From Luteibacter sp. OK325 (lineage in GTDB: Bacteria; Pseudomonadota; Gammaproteobacteria; Xanthomonadales; Rhodanobacteraceae), in contig NZ_QAOX01000002.1 in NCBI RefSeq assembly GCF_003050935.1, positions 310,001-374,000 on the forward strand: a stretch of 64,000 nucleotides of DNA, given 5' to 3'. Both the position numbers and the translations under genes were made by a program. Shown here one piece after another: positions 52,623 to 60,501 of the stretch (position 1 is the first letter of the stretch; each line of letters starts with the position of its first letter). The notes below the pieces were generated by a model. That model saw only the letters and a program-made list of their open reading frames with translations. It had not been told where the DNA came from and ran no database searches.

Positions 52623-54440
52623 CTATTGCAGCTTGAGCGGTATGCTGCAGTTAGCGGTGACCTGTCCCTTCGCCGCCGGACACAGGATCGCGGCGAAACC
52701 GCCGTTCGCCGGTACGTCGAACGACAGGCTTCCGTCCGCCGTGACATCCTGGACACTGCGAACCACATCGCCGCGACCCACACCATCTCGGACGATGTCG
52801 GCACGCCAGGCGCCGTTCTTCAGCCAGCTCAACGGCACGGTGAGCCGACGCCCTGCCCCTGCCGCAATGGCACCGATGAACCAACGATTACCATTGCGTC
52901 GGGCGAAGATCGCTTCCTGGCCGGGAGTCCCGGCGATGAGTTTCGTCTCGTCCCATACCGTCGGGATCTGGTCGAGAAATGCCAGTGCGACCGGGCGGGA
53001 TTCATAGGCTTCAGGGCGGTCGGCCAGATGTGTCCAGCCTGATTCAAACACGATCGGCAAGGCGACCTCGTGCGCAATGCTCGCTTCCTGTCGTCCTGCG
53101 TCGAAGGCGACAGGTGTGTAGTCCATCGAGCCCACCACATTCCTCGTGAACGGCTGAATCGTGTTACCAACCGCGGGTGCATTGTTCTCAGCACCGCGCA
53201 CACCTTCCATCGACATCAGGTGCGGCCAGGTGCGTGCCAGACCGTGCGGGATGGTTGCCCCGTGGAAGTTCACCATCAGGTGCAGGCGGGCCGTGTCGGC
53301 CAGCGTGTCGTCGTACCAGCGGAAGCGCGCTTGCGAATCCGACTCCATGAAATCGATCTTGACTCCTTTGACGCCCCACCCCTTCACCTTGGTCAGTTCC
53401 GCCATGCGCTTCGCAGAGGTGTCGAGCTTCGACCAATGAAACCAAAGCAGGATGTCGACATGCTTCGCATTGGCGTAGCGCACCAGGTCGGGAACCCACG
53501 CGTCTTTCCAGCCCTCGTCGACAAGAACGTAAGGGATGCCGTTGCGCGCCGCAAAATCCACATAGGCACGCTGCCGCTGAGGGTCGGAAGGGCTGTCGTG
53601 TTCGCTGAGCCAGGACCATGCGACCTTGCCCGGTCGTACCCATGAGGTGTCGGTGAGTTTCGATGCATCAGCCAGATCATCCACCAGCGTGGATTCGGTC
53701 ACCGTGGCGAGGTCACCGGCGATGACGGTGCGCCACGGCGTGATGCCCGTGCTGTCGACACGCCCGTCAGCGAGGGTCAGTTGCCAGTCGGTGGTTCCGA
53801 CGGTGTGGTGCAGGCGGCTCCCGTCGTAACGACCATCGGCATTGGCCTCAGTGACCAACACATAGTTTTCCCCGATACGAAACAACGAGGGATAGCCGTA
53901 ATCGCCCGAAACGGCGGCACCCGCGGTGGTCTCAATCCGCTCCTTTTCGTATTGCGGCCCGTAGGGTAGAAGCCATGCCCTGGCATCCGCAGGAACGATA
54001 AAGCGGGTGGCTTCGCCGAGCACGGTGGCTCGTGTCGCACCGGGTAATTCATAGCGGAAGGCCACGCCGTCATTGGCCACCCGAACCACCACGTCGAGCG
54101 CTTGCCCAGAGGCGTTACGCAGCGAGTAGCGCGTCTCGGCCAGGTTTGCGCTTCGATCGAGGCGCTTGCCTGTCGTCATGCGGTAACGCTCGCTCAGCTG
54201 CCGCGTCTGTGTCCCCACGAGCTTCATGTCGTGGGTGAGATCGGCGTCGGCTGTACGAAGCCCGAGGACCTCGTCCACCAGCGGCCCGCCCTTCGGGTCG
54301 GTGATCGAAAGGACGGGTCGACCGCCGTCGCGGAAGACCAGCGTCGCCAGGGGCGGGCTAGCGAAAGCCGGTACGGCAATCAGGGCGGCAAGGGCGGCGG
54401 AGAGACGGCGTAGTCCCCTCGAACGGGCTTCAGACGGCAT
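52623..54440 (-). CDS. Glycoside hydrolase family 97, exported
   Basis: The 605-residue product has a signal peptide (LSAALAALIAVPAFA-SP) and the GH97 three-domain layout. The N-terminal sandwich includes YGYPSLFRIGENYVLVTEA. The catalytic barrel has PYVLVDEGWKDAWVPD, WGVKGVKIDFMESDSQ and the family marker SMEGVRGAENN. The C-terminal sandwich has FDVPANGGFAAILCP. The Asp in VKIDF at the nucleophile position favours the retaining alpha-galactosidase branch over the inverting glucosidase branch, but this needs alignment. A cupin-type regulator lies 15 bases upstream. Confidence 0.9.
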   Translation of the reverse strand: MPSEARSRGLRRLSAALAALIAVPAFASPPLATLVFRDGGRPVLSITDPKGGPLVDEVLGLRTADADLTHDMKLVGTQTRQLSERYRMTTGKRLDRSANLAETRYSLRNASGQALDVVVRVANDGVAFRYELPGATRATVLGEATRFIVPADARAWLLPYGPQYEKERIETTAGAAVSGDYGYPSLFRIGENYVLVTEANADGRYDGSRLHHTVGTTDWQLTLADGRVDSTGITPWRTVIAGDLATVTESTLVDDLADASKLTDTSWVRPGKVAWSWLSEHDSPSDPQRQRAYVDFAARNGIPYVLVDEGWKDAWVPDLVRYANAKHVDILLWFHWSKLDTSAKRMAELTKVKGWGVKGVKIDFMESDSQARFRWYDDTLADTARLHLMVNFHGATIPHGLARTWPHLMSMEGVRGAENNAPAVGNTIQPFTRNVVGSMDYTPVAFDAGRQEASIAHEVALPIVFESGWTHLADRPEAYESRPVALAFLDQIPTVWDETKLIAGTPGQEAIFARRNGNRWFIGAIAAGAGRRLTVPLSWLKNGAWRADIVRDGVGRGDVVRSVQDVTADGSLSFDVPANGGFAAILCPAAKGQVTANCSIPLKLQ

Positions 54441-54455
54441 TCGTGCTTCCTCTGG

Positions 54456-55007
54456 TTAGTCCTTGAATATAGCCGGCGTCCCGACCCAGATCATGCGCAC
54501 CTCGGACTTCCCGGCGTTACGCATGCTGTAAGGATGCCTCTGGTCGAAGTGCGCACTGTCACCGACGTTCAGCACGAACTTCTTCCGGCCTACCGTCATT
54601 TCGAGCGTACCGCTGAGGATGTACCAGAAGCCCTCGCCTTCCCGATGGATCGTGGGGGCCACGAGGCCGGGCGGAACGATCAGCCGCAACGCTTCCATCT
54701 TGCGTTCGGGATGCCGACCGCTCAAACGCTCGTAGACCACCGGCGATTCCAGGTCGATCCGGTCGTGCTCGCCGGCCCGGCAGACGATCTGCCCCGGCGT
54801 GGGTACGCCGACGAAGTAATCGACGTCCACATCGAGCGCCTGGGCGATGGCCTCCAGTGAGAGCAGTGATGGATGAGCGAGGTTCCTCTCGACCTGCGAG
54901 AGGAACGGGATGGAAAGGCCTGAACTGCCGGCCAGGGCCTGCAGGGTGAGCCCCAGGCCCCGTCGTCGGTCGCGAATCGCGGAACCGATACTCAGTGCTG
55001 CGGCCAT
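54456..55007 (-). CDS. XRE-family regulator with C-terminal cupin
   Basis: The 183-residue product has an N-terminal helix-turn-helix (IGSAIRDRRRGLGLTLQALA, SGLSIPFLSQVERNLAHPSL) and a C-terminal cupin_2 sensor (PTIHREGEGFWYILSGTLEM, GDSAHFDQRHPYSMRN). This is the layout of PuuR-like regulators that sense small metabolites. It lies two bases after the SnoaL-like gene and 15 bases before the GH97 gene, so all three form one transcript. The short dyad at 55549-55564 is a possible target. Confidence 0.9.
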   Translation of the reverse strand: MAAALSIGSAIRDRRRGLGLTLQALAGSSGLSIPFLSQVERNLAHPSLLSLEAIAQALDVDVDYFVGVPTPGQIVCRAGEHDRIDLESPVVYERLSGRHPERKMEALRLIVPPGLVAPTIHREGEGFWYILSGTLEMTVGRKKFVLNVGDSAHFDQRHPYSMRNAGKSEVRMIWVGTPAIFKD

Positions 55008-55009
55008 GG

Positions 55010-55459
55010 TTACGAGCTGTGGTCGCTGCTGATGAGCCAGCGTGTGCCGACCTTATGGAAAAGCAGTGTGGTGATCCCCGAGACCTCGGCGCCGGTGTCC
55101 GGTTTGAGGTGGTAGCGACCGACGACAAAGGCGTACTGGGAACCCAGCGGTTTGACGTCGATCAGTTCCAGGGTGAGCTTGCCCAGGCTGGCGCCGGGCT
55201 TCTGAAAGCGCGAGGCATACATCGCTTCGATCGCCTCATACCCCTCGATGGTGCCGCTCGCGCTTACATAGCGGGTGCCCGGGGCATGCTCGTAGCACTC
55301 CATGAAGGTCTTCAGGTCACCGGCCGACCAGGCGGCAGCACTGGCGTCGAGCGCCTGCTTGATGGCCTGGGAGGTCGACACGGCCGGTGTTTCAGCCGAC
55401 ACGGAGGCAGTCATCGCCACTGCGCCCACGGCACAGAAAAGAAAGGACATGGTTTTCAT
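55010..55459 (-). CDS. Exported SnoaL-like (DUF4440/NTF2-fold) protein
   Basis: The 149-residue product has a signal peptide (LFCAVGAVAMTASVSA-ET) and an NTF2-fold domain with AIKQALDASAAAWSAGDLKT, GTRYVSASGTIEGYEAI and the C-terminal TTLLFHKVGTRWLISSDHSS. The last motif, with Trp and Asp-His-Ser, is typical of the SgcJ/DUF4440 group. The function is unknown; a periplasmic ligand-binding or isomerase role is possible. It is the first gene of the transcript with the XRE regulator and GH97 gene and is divergent from the TonB receptor. Confidence 0.85.
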   Translation of the reverse strand: MKTMSFLFCAVGAVAMTASVSAETPAVSTSQAIKQALDASAAAWSAGDLKTFMECYEHAPGTRYVSASGTIEGYEAIEAMYASRFQKPGASLGKLTLELIDVKPLGSQYAFVVGRYHLKPDTGAEVSGITTLLFHKVGTRWLISSDHSS

Positions 55460-55803
55460 GGCACCCCTTGAGCATGAGAGAAGTAGCGAAACCTTTTAGG
55501 CGGCTATCTGCGGCTGCCACCCGATCCTATCGTAAAAAGCTTGACGTCATCAAAACTTTTTGATCTGATCGAATCACGGAAGCTGCACCGCAGCAAATGT
55601 GGTTCAGACGGCTATACATCCGGTGCCAGGGGATCGAAGGCGCAGCCGGTCAGGGACATCCGGCATCAACCGAGCAAGGGCCGTCGCCCATGGCTTTCGT
55701 CCATGGCATCGACGTCCGGGGGCAACGCACACGAACTCAAGAACACGCTCGCATCGACGAGCGTGCGTAAGAGGTATGCACGTTCAATTCGCTGGGGAGT
55801 TCC
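55460..55803. other. Divergent regulatory region, 344 bases
   Basis: This gap between the SnoaL-like gene and the TonB receptor holds the promoter and dyad described at 55541-55569 and the receptor ribosome site (GGGGAG). A small frame from 55541 to 55807 has no ribosome site or family feature. The receptor leader would be about 230 bases if the seen promoter is used. Confidence 0.4.
55541..55569 (+). promoter_or_regulatory. Candidate promoter with embedded dyad ATCAAAACTTTTTGAT
   Basis: TTGACG (55541-55546) and TCTGAT (55564-55569) are 17 bases apart. Between them lies the perfect inverted repeat ATCAAAA-CT-TTTTGAT (55549-55564). A repressor bound there would block the promoter. The XRE-cupin regulator encoded in the divergent transcript is one candidate. 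The -10 box is poor, so the promoter itself is uncertain. Confidence 0.45.
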
Positions 55804-58119
55804 ATGAACCACGATTTCAAGCGCACCCTTATCTACACGGCCCTGCTTTCCGCGGCCCTGGTTTCGGGCGTGGCCAGCGCACAGGACACGGCTGCCCCCT
55901 CCCCCGCCAACGAGAAGAAGAAGGCCCAGGCGTCCGACACGCCGCAGACCCTCGAAGGCATCACGGTGACTGCCGCCAAGCGCGAGCAGGATATCCAGAA
56001 GGTGCCGATCAGCATGACCGCGCTGACCGGAGAACAACTCGAGCGACAGGGCGTCACCAGCCTCGTCGACCTGGCGCGCATTGCACCGTCGTTGACCGTC
56101 GCGTCGTCGGGCCCCGGCGAGAACAACCTGATCATTCGCGGCATCTCATCGAGCGCAGGCTCCGCCGCTACCGTCGGCTATTACCTGGACGATGTGCCCA
56201 TCGCGGCATCGAGCAATGCTGCGCTGCTGTCGACGCGAGGTGTCATCGACCCTTCGGTGTTCGACATCGAGCGCGTCGAAGTGCTGCGCGGACCGCAGGG
56301 TACGATCTACGGCTCCAGCTCCATGGGCGGTACGGTCAAGTACGTGACCAACCAGCCAGACCTGGATTTCGTCGAGGGCCGCATCAAGACGGATGTCTCG
56401 GGTACGTACCACGGCGGCCCGAACGCCAACGTCAACGGCGTGCTGAACGTCCCCCTGATCAAGGATGCGGTCGCACTGCGCGTGTCCGCCTACTATCGCG
56501 ACGACGACGGTTATATCGACCGCTATCCGATCTCGCCGTCCAACTATCTCGAGGCGGATCCGGACGGCAAGAAGAAAGACAACGTCAACACGTATAAGAC
56601 CTACGGCACGCGCGTGGCGTTGCTGATCAAGCCGGACGATACCCTTACCATCACGCCCAGCTTCATCTACCAGTATTCCAAGCTGGGATCGCCGTTTACC
56701 TATGACAAGATCCCGGCGACGCTCGACCATCCGTACCAGGTGCGCGACGTCAACGAAGCCAACGTGCAGAAGTCGACGATCTCCAATATTGCCATCCACA
56801 AGCAGTTCGACGCATTCGAACTGATGTCGTCGTCCTCGTACTTCACCCGCGATGTCAACCTCCGCGACGACAGCTCCAAGGTCATCAACTACTTCTTCGG
56901 CTTGCCGAGCGTCTATCCGACCACGATGTACGGCAGCTACAAGAACAAGGAATTCACCGAGGAATTGAGGGCCACCAGCAAGTTTGACGGTCCGGTACAG
57001 GCGATCCTCGGTGCGTTCTATCACGATGTCCGCGCACCACTTGAGTCGTCCATTCCGTATCCTGCCGGATTCAACGAGACGTTCAACAACCCCTTCCCGA
57101 CGTATTCAACGATCTACGCGGGCACACGTAACGCTACCCTCGACGAGTACGCCGTGTTCGGCGAGTTGTCCTGGAACATCACCGATAAACTGAAGGCCAG
57201 CGCCGGCATCCGTGCGTTTGAGGTCAAACAAGGCTTCTCGCAGGGCGGCGACGGCCTGCTCAATGGCGGCCCGAGCTTCGTGCACAGCAATTCAAAAGAT
57301 TACGGCAGCACGCCGAAGTTCACGCTGCAGTACCAGATCACTCCTGAGAACATGGTCTACGCCACGGCCTCCCAGGGTTATCGACCGGGTGGCCCGAACA
57401 ATCCTGCGCCGGCGGCACTTTGCGGTTCGGAAGTGGCCGGGCTGGGTCTGAGCCAGTCGCAGTTGAACAAGTACAACCCGGACACCCTGTGGAACTACGA
57501 GCTGGGATTCAAGAGCGCGTGGCTGGAGCAGCGCTTGCTCATCGACGCATCCGTCTACCACATCGATTGGGACCACGTGCAGCAGCAGATCGTGCTCGGT
57601 TGCGGCTACAACATCACCGCCAACTTCGGTAAGGCCGTCAGCCAGGGCGCGGAACTGGAAATGAAGTTCCTTCCCGTCAATGCAGTGACGTTGAGCGCTG
57701 GTTTCAGCTACAACGACGCGCACCTGAAGAACGACGTGCCCGGCACCTCGGCGAAGGACGGCGACCGCCTTGTGAACGTGCCCCGCTTTACCGGCTCGCT
57801 CGCGGCCGAGTATCGCCATCGGGTCAATGTGCAGTACGACGGCTTCATGCGCGCCGACCTAAGCTATGTCGGAAACTCGAACTTCCTGTATGACCGCGAT
57901 AGCCCGTTCTATCGCCGCGGCGGCTTCGCCACCACTAATGTCCGCATGGGCGTGGAGGGTCGGAACGGCTTCGATATCTCGCTCTATGCCACCAACCTGT
58001 TCGACAAGCGCGGCGAGACCGACCTGCCCGTCGCTATCTCGGCCGATCTGCCGACGACGCGCCGGGTGGCCCTTAACCAGCCGCGTACCATCGGCGTCAC
58101 GCTGCAGTACCAGTACTGA
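55804..58119 (+). CDS. TonB-dependent receptor
   Basis: The start has GGGGAG upstream. The 771-residue product has a signal peptide (LLSAALVSGVASA-QD), a TonB box-like EGITVTAAKREQDIQKVPIS, a plug domain (GVTSLVDLARIAPSLTVASS, IERVEVLRGPQGTIYGSSSM) and a barrel ending in IGVTLQYQY. The final residue is Tyr where Phe is more common. The plug has the sequence type of receptors for carbohydrates or other organic ligands rather than a clear siderophore receptor. The downstream ATP-grasp gene begins inside its stop codon (TGATG), so the two are translationally coupled. Confidence 0.92.
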   Translation: MNHDFKRTLIYTALLSAALVSGVASAQDTAAPSPANEKKKAQASDTPQTLEGITVTAAKREQDIQKVPISMTALTGEQLERQGVTSLVDLARIAPSLTVASSGPGENNLIIRGISSSAGSAATVGYYLDDVPIAASSNAALLSTRGVIDPSVFDIERVEVLRGPQGTIYGSSSMGGTVKYVTNQPDLDFVEGRIKTDVSGTYHGGPNANVNGVLNVPLIKDAVALRVSAYYRDDDGYIDRYPISPSNYLEADPDGKKKDNVNTYKTYGTRVALLIKPDDTLTITPSFIYQYSKLGSPFTYDKIPATLDHPYQVRDVNEANVQKSTISNIAIHKQFDAFELMSSSSYFTRDVNLRDDSSKVINYFFGLPSVYPTTMYGSYKNKEFTEELRATSKFDGPVQAILGAFYHDVRAPLESSIPYPAGFNETFNNPFPTYSTIYAGTRNATLDEYAVFGELSWNITDKLKASAGIRAFEVKQGFSQGGDGLLNGGPSFVHSNSKDYGSTPKFTLQYQITPENMVYATASQGYRPGGPNNPAPAALCGSEVAGLGLSQSQLNKYNPDTLWNYELGFKSAWLEQRLLIDASVYHIDWDHVQQQIVLGCGYNITANFGKAVSQGAELEMKFLPVNAVTLSAGFSYNDAHLKNDVPGTSAKDGDRLVNVPRFTGSLAAEYRHRVNVQYDGFMRADLSYVGNSNFLYDRDSPFYRRGGFATTNVRMGVEGRNGFDISLYATNLFDKRGETDLPVAISADLPTTRRVALNQPRTIGVTLQYQY

Positions 58120-59027
58120 TGGGCGGCGCGATGGACCGCACGTCCTATACGCATCACCTGGCGATCGCTACTTCCGTCGTCGAACCTGATATCCACCTGG
58201 ATGATAAACACCTTGTCACGTCGCTTCGAGGCTTCGGCATCGAGGCGACTGCTTGCGTCTGGAATGACCCCATAGTGGATTGGACGAAGTTCGACGCCGT
58301 GCTGATTCGGTCGACATGGGATTACTTCAAGCACTACGCCAGCTTTAAGCAATGGCTGGGTCAGCTACCCGTACCGACGATCAACAACAAAGAACTATTG
58401 CTCTGGAATAGCAACAAACGCTACCTGATCGAGTTGGAGAGATTCGGCGTTCAGATTATTCCGACGCAGATCGTGCCGGCACGGCAGTTGCAGAGCATCT
58501 TGGCAGCGATGCCCGCCCGCGAGGTGGTGATCAAGCCAACGGTGAGCGGTACGGCATGGCACACGGTGCGCGGAGTGGCTGGCGAAGCGGCGTTCCATGA
58601 AGTCGTTGCGCAACTCCCGTTGGAGTTTGAATATCTGGTGCAGCCCTATCTGCCGGAAGTTGCCAGCGATGGGGAGTGGTCCTTGCTATTCTTCGACGGG
58701 GAATACAGCCACGCCGTCATCAAGCGACCCAAGGCTGGCGACTATCGTGTACAGAGCGATTTCGGCGGCGTCGCCCTGGCGGCCGAACCAGGTGCAGACC
58801 TGATTGCCAGCGCGAGTCGTGTCCTGGAGGCTACGGCGGCAATCGGTCATGCCGACGTCGCCTATGCACGCATAGACGGGGTTATCTCTCAGGGACGTTT
58901 CTTGCTGATGGAACTGGAAGTGATCGAGCCCTTCCTGCATCTCGGAAATCGAGCCGACGCGTCAGAACGCTTTGCTGCGAATTTGTACATGCGATTGGCA
59001 GACTCGGCGAACGATGCGGTCCGCTAG
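58119..59027 (+). CDS. ATP-grasp family enzyme coupled to TonB receptor
   Basis: The 302-residue product starts with an ATG overlapping the receptor stop; an ATG four codons later is an alternative. It has an ATP-grasp fold: DAVLIRSTWDYFKHYASFKQ, the nucleotide-binding strand VVIKPTVSGTAWHT, FEYLVQPYLPEVASDGEWSL and the metal-binding LLMELEVIEPFLHL. The closest layout is that of RimK/glutathione synthetase-like or DcsG-like ligases, which join a carboxylate to an amine. In the expected last motif the usual Glu-x-Asn reads Glu-x-x-x-Glu. The substrate is unknown; coupling to a receptor suggests that it acts on the imported compound. Confidence 0.8.
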   Translation: MGGAMDRTSYTHHLAIATSVVEPDIHLDDKHLVTSLRGFGIEATACVWNDPIVDWTKFDAVLIRSTWDYFKHYASFKQWLGQLPVPTINNKELLLWNSNKRYLIELERFGVQIIPTQIVPARQLQSILAAMPAREVVIKPTVSGTAWHTVRGVAGEAAFHEVVAQLPLEFEYLVQPYLPEVASDGEWSLLFFDGEYSHAVIKRPKAGDYRVQSDFGGVALAAEPGADLIASASRVLEATAAIGHADVAYARIDGVISQGRFLLMELEVIEPFLHLGNRADASERFAANLYMRLADSANDAVR

Positions 59028-59106
59028 GGCCGAACTCCCCTCGTTTTTCACCGTACCGGCACTGCCTCGAGCGAGGCGCAGCCAGCCGGCCACGCCCCTC
59101 CCCGGG

Positions 59107-59613
59107 TTACTCGAGATCGCCGAGCTTCGCGTTCTTCGTGGGTTCCTTCAGCCACGTACCGACGTCATTGCCAATCTCCTTGGTAATGCGTTCCAGCACC
59201 GAGCAATTGCCCTTGAACTGACCGAACGCGCCGCCCATGGAGATGCGGCGGTCCTTGAAGTTACCGATAACCTCGCCGCCCTCGTAGAGCTTGCCTTTGA
59301 TCGCCATGGATTTGTGATGGCCCATGAAGGCATTGCCATCGGCGACGGCCTCGTAGATCTCCAGTTCGAGGATCCGGCCCGGGCCAGCCGTAGTTGCTTC
59401 GGACGAAATATCGACCGTCAGGCCGTTATCCTTCGCCGATGACACGATGGCATCGGGCAGCTGCTCTTCCAGCTTGCATTCGGTCAGCACCGATTTCGCG
59501 ATATCGGCGTCTTCATTAAACGTAACCGGCTTCTTCAGCGTCACGCTACCACCGGCGGATGCCGCCTGCGCCACGACCAGCATCGCCATCGCGGCGATGA
59601 TTTGCTTCGTCAT
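59107..59613 (-). CDS. Exported hypothetical protein
   Basis: The 168-residue product has a signal peptide (IAAMAMLVVAQAASA-GG) and a compact domain with two Cys (SVLTECKLEEQLPDAI and GQFKGNCSVLERITKEIG) that may form a disulfide. The middle contains ILELEIYEAVADGNAFMGHH. It is a periplasmic protein of a recurrent but unnamed family in Xanthomonadales, as far as I can judge. It converges with the ATP-grasp gene and has no operon partner. Confidence 0.7.
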   Translation of the reverse strand: MTKQIIAAMAMLVVAQAASAGGSVTLKKPVTFNEDADIAKSVLTECKLEEQLPDAIVSSAKDNGLTVDISSEATTAGPGRILELEIYEAVADGNAFMGHHKSMAIKGKLYEGGEVIGNFKDRRISMGGAFGQFKGNCSVLERITKEIGNDVGTWLKEPTKNAKLGDLE

Positions 59614-59750
59614 ATCGATTTCCCTGTCTGACTAAAATGCCTGCCCCCCTGTACGACGGGCGCGAAATTGTAGTACGCCGCGCACAAAAAAAGAGGTTCT
59701 TCGCGGATTACCGGGGCCCGGGCGCTCAGCTTTCAGGCCGTGCATTCTTT

Positions 59751-59775
59751 CGCACCTCGCACCTCGCACCTCGCG
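59751..59775. repeat. Tandem heptamer CGCACCT, three copies
   Basis: CGCACCT is repeated three times with a partial fourth copy. It lies between the exported hypothetical gene and the first MITE-like element. It has no evident function and may mark a slippage-prone site. Confidence 0.7.
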
Positions 59776-59823
59776 CTTGGCTCGGCTTCGCCATCGCTCT
59801 CTACACTTGGGCGTCTCGCGGGG

Positions 59824-59963
59824 GAGACCTTGGTGCCCACCCTCGCTGCTCAGACAGTCCTCCGCGTTCGGTGCGGAAGGCCGCTTCGCGGCCCATGTAT
59901 CTATCTGGCCTACGGCCGCTCCACTTGTGCGGAACTCGCCTCGAGGGTGGACACCAAGGTCTC
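59824..59963 (+). mobile_element. MITE-like element, copy 1
   Basis: A 140-base unit is bounded by 22-base terminal inverted repeats that differ at one position: GAGACCTTGGTGCCCACCCTCG at the left and its complement at the right with one change. The interior holds the block GGAAGGCCGCTTCGCGGCC, which forms a hairpin, and no coding frame. It has the size and ends of a non-autonomous, miniature inverted-repeat element. The second copy lies 199 bases away in opposite orientation. Confidence 0.7.
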
Positions 59964-60162
59964 TCACGACGATACGGTGGAGTGGAAGGCGAGCCGTGGC
60001 GTGGTGCCGTCGTCGGCCCCGGCCGCTTCCGGAACACCGGGGCGATGCGGACGCGGTTGCTAGCACCCGGTTGCCCAACACCTTCCTCGCGCCCGTGCTG
60101 ACATGCCGGCTGACGATGCTGCCGCGTGCTTTGGCTCGACCCACGCGAACCTCAGGGCTCGG

Positions 60163-60307
60163 GAGAGTCTTCGGTGCCCACCCTCGAGGCGAGTTCCGCA
60201 CAAGTGGAGCGGCCGTAGGCCAATAAGAACACGGGCCGCGCAGCGGTCTTTCCGCTACGAAACGCGGAGGACTGTCTGAGCAGCGAGGGTGGGCACCGAA
60301 GGCTCTG
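60163..60307 (-). mobile_element. MITE-like element, copy 2, inverted
   Basis: This 145-base unit aligns with copy 1 when read on the minus strand. It shares GGTGCCCACCCTCG ends and long interior blocks such as CTGCTCAGACAGTCCTCCGCG and GGCCTACGGCCGCTCC. The interior differs around the hairpin (GAAAGACCGCTGCGCGG), so the copies are diverged. Together the copies form a large stem with arms of about 140 bases and a spacer of 199 bases. Confidence 0.7.
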
Positions 60308-60378
60308 CGCCGCGACGTCACGCTCTGCGCCGCTACGTCCACGCCCGCAACGACGTCCCCGGAATTCCGCGATGAACC

Positions 60379-60411
60379 AAAAAAGAGCCCCCGCCCGGGG
60401 AGGGCGGAGGC
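60379..60411 (-). terminator. Terminator of the Oar-like TonB receptor gene
   Basis: On the minus strand CCGCCC pairs with GGGCGG across the loop TCCCC, with outer GCC-GGC pairs, and CTCTTTTTT follows. It lies 91 bases after the stop codon of the receptor gene at 60502. Confidence 0.65.
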
Positions 60412-60439
60412 GATCTGGGGAGTTGCATGTTGCTGCCGT

Positions 60440-60466
60440 CGGGGCGGATCGACCGCCCCGCGGCTT
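60440..60466 (+). terminator. Second hairpin with U-run, plus orientation
   Basis: CGGGGCGG and CCGCCCCG form a perfect eight-base stem with loop ATCGA, followed by CGGCTTTTATT on the plus strand. No plus-strand gene ends nearby; it may stop transcription that leaves the repeat region towards the receptor gene. Confidence 0.45.
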
Positions 60467-60501
60467 TTATTGTTGTGCGAAGTTGCTAAAGCGCTTGCCG
60501 A

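Larger units (their letters stand above)
59614..60501. other. Repeat-rich non-coding region of about 890 bases
   Basis: This gap holds a heptamer tandem repeat, two MITE-like elements in opposite orientation and two terminator-type hairpins. Long frames on both strands, such as 59632-60342 on the minus strand, are translations of the repeats. They lack ribosome sites and contain self-repeated low-complexity blocks, so I do not call them genes. Confidence 0.7.

Noticed and set aside
59632-60342. 236-residue minus-strand frame
   Set aside because: It translates the MITE-like repeats and the spacer; it contains the same peptide blocks twice and has no start signal.
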